From positions 19,807 to 83,806 of the forward strand of contig CAAGGG010000050.1 of assembly GCA_900769355.1 (NCBI GenBank): DNA of 64,000 nt. Reading direction: 5' to 3'. Below, in pieces: positions 60,286 through 64,000 of the stretch; the first letter of the stretch is position 1; the number at the start of each line of letters is the position of its first letter. The notes beneath the pieces are model-generated. The model had not been told where the DNA came from. It worked only from the letters and a program-made list of their open reading frames with translations, and made no database searches. This DNA comes from Candidatus Gastranaerophilales bacterium. Lineage in GTDB: Bacteria > Cyanobacteriota > Vampirovibrionia > Gastranaerophilales > Gastranaerophilaceae. The position numbers and the translations under genes are program-made.

Positions 60286-60800
60286 AGTCCTCAAAAATCT
60301 TCTTAAAAAAGGTATTAATACTTATTCTAGCATATCAAATACACACATTATTTCTACTAGCCATAAGTCTATATTACGAAGTCGTCATTCCTGTGCTACG
60401 GATACAGTCCTCAGTGATAAGCAACTAGGTATTTAAAAATCGATAAGGCACTAAGTTCGTATCAAAGAAGCTGCCATCTGTCGTCATTCTGAGCGAACAG
60501 CGAAAGAATCCAGATAAAGCGGCTAAGCAGCTAGGAAGCGAAGCAGCTAAGCGAAACTGTCACTCCGAACTACGATCTGGAGTCTAGAATAAATGAATAA
60601 GCTAGATTCTGAATAGCAAGAAAATTTATTCTTCGTTAGACACTCAGAATGACGACTGATGGCTTTTATTCCCTGATATGAACTTAGCGTCTTAACACCT
60701 TAGCGTCTTTTTTACAAATCATGTCGGCGGGGTAGGTACCCCGCCCTACTTCTGATAGTAACTTCCCGATATGGCCTTAGCGTCTTAACGTCTTTTATTT
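60286..60800. repeat. Large block of dispersed repeats
   Basis: Carries CGTCATTCTGA elements (two forward, one reverse), octamers (TCGATAAG GCACTAAG; CGGCTAAG CAGCTAGG AAGCGAAG CAGCTAAG) and the CTCCGRA hairpin. It also has an AGATTCTGAATAGCAAGAA element (about 60604), CTTAACAC CTTAGCGT runs and the GGCGGGG hairpin (60726-60745). No gene is visible. Confidence 0.75.
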
Positions 60801-60892
60801 TTGATACAACCTTTCCAAATAATATTTTTCACCATAATTGTAACGAATTGTAAATAAAGTATATACGTTTTACGCAATTTTTACATACAAAA

Positions 60893-60904
60893 ATACTTTA
60901 TATA
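60893..60904 (+). promoter_or_regulatory. ATACTTTATATA motif upstream of KVNGND gene B
   Basis: Third copy of the 12-mer, here with TTTACA 8 bases upstream and 77 bases before the ATG. Confidence 0.4.
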
Positions 60905-60980
60905 CATGTGAAAATCATTTAATAGGATAAAGAAAAACTTATTAAGAGAACGTGAGTAAAAAGAAACGGAGAATGGACTT

Positions 60981-61445
60981 ATGTCAAAAGTTAATGGAAA
61001 TGACGGAAACAACAACGATTTAATGAAAGGTTTACAAGCTTATTATGAAGCAATTAGAGCAAAAGCTGCCGGAAAAGCAAATAAACAGGCAGAAGTAAAA
61101 GCAGACATTCCTATTGGAAAGCAAAATGGTATTCAACATACTGAAATGGGTGATGATTTGCTTACATCTGCAAACTTTTATGCAGGAATGGGATTAAACC
61201 TAAATAAAATTCAAAAACCGGAAGCAGGAAGTTTAGAAGAATTGCAACAAGTTTTGCCAACATTGACAGTTGCAAATGCTGATAGAGCTGATAAAAAAGC
61301 TGCTTATGATGCAGTTCAAGGTAACGATTGGTCTTCATATTTAACACGAGCTTATGCTTATGGAAACATTAGCGAAGAAACAATGGGATTTTTAAATAAT
61401 TCTGAACAAATGGACAAATTGAATGAATTAGCAGGACTTGCATAA
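60981..61445 (+). CDS. KVNGND-family lineage protein (paralogue B)
   Basis: A 154-residue protein starting MSKVNGNDGNNNDLMKGL and continuing QAYYEAIRAKAAGK. It aligns with paralogue A (49003-49434) over the N terminus, while the middle diverges and the Ala/Asp-rich C-terminal half is only loosely similar. CGGAGAATGGACTT precedes the ATG. The shared 3' flank and terminator position point to duplication of the whole unit. Function unknown. Confidence 0.8.
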   Translation: MSKVNGNDGNNNDLMKGLQAYYEAIRAKAAGKANKQAEVKADIPIGKQNGIQHTEMGDDLLTSANFYAGMGLNLNKIQKPEAGSLEELQQVLPTLTVANADRADKKAAYDAVQGNDWSSYLTRAYAYGNISEETMGFLNNSEQMDKLNELAGLA

Positions 61446-61477
61446 TAATCGTTTCAAAATCACATGTTTACTCACGT

Positions 61478-61510
61478 AAAGAACCGACTTTTAAGCCGGT
61501 TCTTTTTTTA
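61478..61510 (+). terminator. Intrinsic terminator of KVNGND gene B
   Basis: AAAGAACCG pairs with CGGTTCTTT, followed by a T-run. Confidence 0.92.
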
Positions 61511-61525
61511 TTATTTAGTTTAAAG

Positions 61526-61556
61526 TAGATTCTGAATAGCAAGAAAATTTATTCTT
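61526..61556. repeat. Dispersed AGATTCTGAATAGCAAGAA repeat overlapping the HIT gene end
   Basis: Thirty bases nearly identical to those at about 60604-60635. The repeat supplies the final Glu codons and stop of the HIT gene. Confidence 0.65.
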
Positions 61557-61869
61557 CAAATCCACCTAAAATATGTATATGCAAGTGGAAAACTACCTGA
61601 CCTGCTTCTTTTCCAGTGTTTATCACTGTTTTATATGATTTCAAACCGATTTTTTTAGTCGTTTCTTTCACTGCAGAAAGCAATTCGCCCATAAGATTTT
61701 TGTCCTCAAGTTCGTTTAATGATTTAACATGAACCCTTGGCACAACCAGTAAATGAACTGGTGCTTTCGGGTTAATATCCTTAAACACAACCACATGCTC
61801 GTTTTCGTAAACGAATTCTGTGTTGAAATCACCGTTAATAATTTTACAAAAAATACAATCTTCTGACAT
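61549..61869 (-). CDS. HIT-family (histidine triad) nucleotide-binding protein
   Basis: A 106-residue HINT-type hydrolase: CIFCKIINGDF with the zinc-type CxxC, INPKAPVHLLVVPRVHV and the triad HLHIHIL near the C terminus. It cleaves adenosine 5'-phosphoramidates and similar nucleotides. AAAGGAGAATAAT gives the start. The last two residues come from a dispersed repeat. Confidence 0.94.
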   Translation of the reverse strand: MSEDCIFCKIINGDFNTEFVYENEHVVVFKDINPKAPVHLLVVPRVHVKSLNELEDKNLMGELLSAVKETTKKIGLKSYKTVINTGKEAGQVVFHLHIHILGGFEE

Positions 61870-61883
61870 ATTATTCTCCTTTT

Positions 61884-62747
61884 TTACAAAATCATCTCAA
61901 AACTCAATGTTTCCACAATCGTTTGAATATTTATTCCTAATCGACTTTCTTTTTTGGCTTTTTCAAGCGATTTTATATCCGAAATCAATTTGACTTTTAA
62001 TGCAGGGTTGTCTAAATTTGCTTTTAGCAAAAATTCAATATAATTTTGCATTTGCGTAAAAACAATTTCAGGCTCAACCATTTTTGCCAAATCTAAAATT
62101 TTATCGTTAAAATCTAAAACCTCATTACGCTCAAGCTCCAAATACCCGTCCATTGCATCTTTTACATAAGAGAATTCTCTATCTTCGTCCTTCATTGACG
62201 GCACATAAAAACACTGCGCACGCGAAACGACAGTCGTAATCATATCAGACTTATCCTTTGTCAAAAAGAAAAACGTTGTATTTGACGGCGGCTCTTCAAA
62301 AGTTTTCAAAAGCGCATTTGCAGCATCTGATTGAAAATTATACTGATTTAAACCTGAAACATGACCTTCTCTATCCCTATCACAAAAAATTAAAACCCTG
62401 TGATAGTCTGAAGTTACAAGCAAATCATTTTTAATCATTCTTGCCTGTTCAATAGAAATAACGTTTTTTGTCGTGTCACTCGTCGGTTTGTTATCAACTT
62501 TCGAAATCGTCAAAACCGCAGGGTGATTATTCTCCCTAATCCAGCGACAATTCAAGCATTGACAAGTTTCTGTGTGATCGCCTGTACAATTCAACATTCT
62601 AGAAATTTCCAACGCCAAATCATACTGAGCTTGAATATCTGAGCCATAGAAAAGTATACAGTGCGCAATATTTTTTCCGTCAGAATTTATACCATTGTTG
62701 AAATATTTCATTAGAAACGGATATTGAGTTGTAATTTCTGAATTCAA
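61884..62747 (-). CDS. holB: DNA polymerase III subunit delta prime
   Basis: Clamp-loader subunit (287 residues) with an AAA+ fold whose P-loop is degenerate (LFYGSDIQAQYDLAL), as expected for delta prime. It has the zinc module CTGDHTETCQCLNC and the conserved NALLKTFEEPPSNTTFFFLT and VVSRAQ (SRC-like) motifs. Start codon TTG with AAAAGGAAAG upstream. Lies 14 bases before the HIT gene and 79 after holA, so holA-holB-HIT likely form one operon. Confidence 0.92.
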   Translation of the reverse strand: MNSEITTQYPFLMKYFNNGINSDGKNIAHCILFYGSDIQAQYDLALEISRMLNCTGDHTETCQCLNCRWIRENNHPAVLTISKVDNKPTSDTTKNVISIEQARMIKNDLLVTSDYHRVLIFCDRDREGHVSGLNQYNFQSDAANALLKTFEEPPSNTTFFFLTKDKSDMITTVVSRAQCFYVPSMKDEDREFSYVKDAMDGYLELERNEVLDFNDKILDLAKMVEPEIVFTQMQNYIEFLLKANLDNPALKVKLISDIKSLEKAKKESRLGINIQTIVETLSFEMIL

Positions 62748-62801
62748 TTTTACTTTCCTTTTAATTTGATGTGATTGAAACCTTATTGTTCTGATACTTT
62801 A

Positions 62802-62819
62802 CCCTCTCATAGGGAGAGG
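62802..62819. repeat. Short CCCTCTC...GAGAGG palindrome between holA and holB
   Basis: CCTCTC pairs with GAGAGG around a 5-base loop. It looks like a minimal form of the palindromes inserted in cca. Confidence 0.5.
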
Positions 62820-62826
62820 ATAAATT

Positions 62827-63783
62827 TTACCTGAACAGTGCATTTTCAATCTCCTTTTCCACGTCCAAGGCAAGCCCTGCTTTAATCTTATACTCTGCAT
62901 CGGTTAAATTTTTTTTGAGGTTAACTAAATCTTTCAAATTATTCTTTTTGAGCTTTTGTAAAGTCAATTTGACAACATATTCATGCATGCCTGTCATTCT
63001 CGAAAGCTCCATCGGGCTTGAATTTTGCCCTCTTGCTTTAAGAATAATCCAACGTCTTAACATAGTTTGCAAAGTCGACAAAATCTCCAACGGATAACGC
63101 GTATCAAGCAGTTTACGATATTCCAAAAGAGCTTTATCCTTTTCGTTTTCCATAAGAAAATCTGAAAAAGCAAATAAATCTTCGTTAGAAATACAAATTT
63201 CACGAACCATCGGAGCTGTCACAACATCTTTTGGATAGGCAAATAATTTCAATTTATCGAGTTCACCATCAATTTGACGAAGATTATTTCCTATTTGCGA
63301 AATTATTGCTGTCAGCGCATCTCGGTCAAATTTCAAACCTTTAGTTTTACCCTGTTTCACAATCCAGCTTTCCAACTCTGCGGTTTTGTAAGTCGGAATG
63401 AGCGGACACTCTTTCGCATTATGTTTCTTCAACATTTTGAAAAGTTTTTTGCGGGCATCTATTTTTACTCCCTCGTTCCTCGGAAGTTGTGCAACAAAAA
63501 CTATATCAAGGTTTTCGTTGTTGTTTTCAAGAGCTTCTTCAATTTCTTTAAGCTCTTTATCCTCAAAAGTTTTTGAAAAATATTTAAGGCAATTAATCAC
63601 AACAAGCATTTTGCCAAACATCATCGGTTGAGAGCGTAAAATAGAAATTAAATCCGGAAAACTAGGGTGATCATAAGTTTTGAAAGACATTTCAAGGAAG
63701 TTTTTATCAAGTCCTTTTTTAAGCTTTTCGATTTCCTGCTCGATATTGTAATCTTCTTCACCGTAGAAAAAATATACTGCCAT
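62827..63783 (-). CDS. holA: DNA polymerase III subunit delta
   Basis: Clamp-loader subunit (318 residues) that opens the beta clamp. It starts MAVYFFYGEEDYNIEQEIEKLK, the typical delta N terminus, and has the helical collar-type C terminus (LEILSTLQTMLRRWIILKA...ELSRMTGMHEYVVKLTLQKLKKN). Start set at 63783 by a TATAAT box 6 bases upstream. First gene of the holA-holB-HIT unit. Confidence 0.93.
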   Translation of the reverse strand: MAVYFFYGEEDYNIEQEIEKLKKGLDKNFLEMSFKTYDHPSFPDLISILRSQPMMFGKMLVVINCLKYFSKTFEDKELKEIEEALENNNENLDIVFVAQLPRNEGVKIDARKKLFKMLKKHNAKECPLIPTYKTAELESWIVKQGKTKGLKFDRDALTAIISQIGNNLRQIDGELDKLKLFAYPKDVVTAPMVREICISNEDLFAFSDFLMENEKDKALLEYRKLLDTRYPLEILSTLQTMLRRWIILKARGQNSSPMELSRMTGMHEYVVKLTLQKLKKNNLKDLVNLKKNLTDAEYKIKAGLALDVEKEIENALFR

Positions 63784-63789
63784 AAGTAG

Positions 63790-63795
63790 ATTATA
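63790..63795 (-). promoter_or_regulatory. Leaderless -10 box of holA
   Basis: Extended perfect box TGC-TATAAT on the minus strand, 6 bases before the ATG at 63783. Confidence 0.75.
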
Positions 63796-63801
63796 GCACA
63801 A

Positions 63802-64000
63802 AAGAAGAAAAGCGTAGATGCAACATTAAGTTACTAGGTTATCGAGAGTAAAAGAAGATAGGACGATAAGGCGATAAGCGTAACTGTCACTCCGGACTGC
63901 GATCCGGAGTCTATTTTATTTCGTAAGAGATTCTGAATAGCAAGAATATTATATGCTCGCTATTCGCTTGCATTAATATTCTAAGCTTTCAGAATGACGA
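63802..64000. repeat. Repeat block at the right end of the window
   Basis: Octamers AAGATAGG ACGATAAG GCGATAAG lead to the CTCCGGA / TCCGGAG hairpin (about 63892-63911). An inverted copy of the 15338-15412 element follows and ends in TCAGAATGACGA. Confidence 0.75.

Overview
The window is one contiguous stretch of a low-GC (roughly one third G+C) bacterial chromosome. I infer a gut Gastranaerophilales (Melainabacteria/Vampirovibrionia) or close relative. The grounds are the low GC, the housekeeping set, and many short lineage-type proteins with N-terminal signatures such as ISFTG/ISFGG and KVNGND...AYYEA. No rRNA or tRNA is visible, so this placement is inference. A diaminopimelate/peptidoglycan cell wall, lipoproteins, secreted proteins and a rhamnose pathway indicate an ordinary cell envelope.

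Layout: 0-9 kb holds murA, a twin-repeat small protein, a candidate type I toxin-antitoxin locus (2.0-2.25 kb), purB, a zincin-like protein, an isolated phage tail-fibre pair, acpS and a phosphohexomutase. 9.4-13.6 kb is an AT-rich island with an unrecognised candidate restriction endonuclease facing two overlapping adenine methyltransferase genes. 13.6-24 kb carries hpf and envelope glycosylation genes: GT2 enzymes, a polytopic glycosyltransferase, a TPR protein that seems to start at ATT, and rfbC-rfbB-rfbD. 24-33 kb has a response regulator, a membrane-anchored Hsp20-like protein, eno, an orphan solute-binding lipoprotein, hom and recA. 33-45 kb has a helicase-nuclease, cca with three in-frame repeat insertions, an ArnT/PMT-type enzyme, ruvC-mtnA and rsmH with an FtsL-like gene. 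45-64 kb has rpsF-ssb-rpsR, dapF, paralogous lineage proteins, a DtxR-type regulator, a second candidate type I toxin-antitoxin locus (55.4-55.67 kb), a UvrA2-type ATPase, lepA, and holB/holA.

Four observations stand out. (1) Both toxin-antitoxin candidates combine a 24-25 residue hydrophobic ORF behind a very strong ribosome-binding site with a convergent antisense promoter whose terminator hairpin lies inside the toxin ORF. The antisense unit also carries a direct repeat of the toxin leader, as in par/Fst-type loci. (2) Eighteen genes have a TANNNT -10 box exactly 6 or 7 nt before an ATG and no ribosome-binding site, which predicts widespread leaderless mRNAs. Many of these boxes are extended (TGC-TAYAAT). 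(3) The intergenic space is full of arrays of octamers NNNNTARG and their complements, often arranged as long palindromes; some sit inside operons, and related elements lie inside the cca reading frame. (4) rpsR is bracketed by two almost identical, inverted copies of a ~127 bp palindromic element.

Start sites were moved from the longest ORF to the codon best supported by a ribosome-binding site, a leaderless -10 box or family length. No CRISPR array, transposase, integrase, tRNA or rRNA was found. No similarity search was run: family names rest on motifs read by eye.
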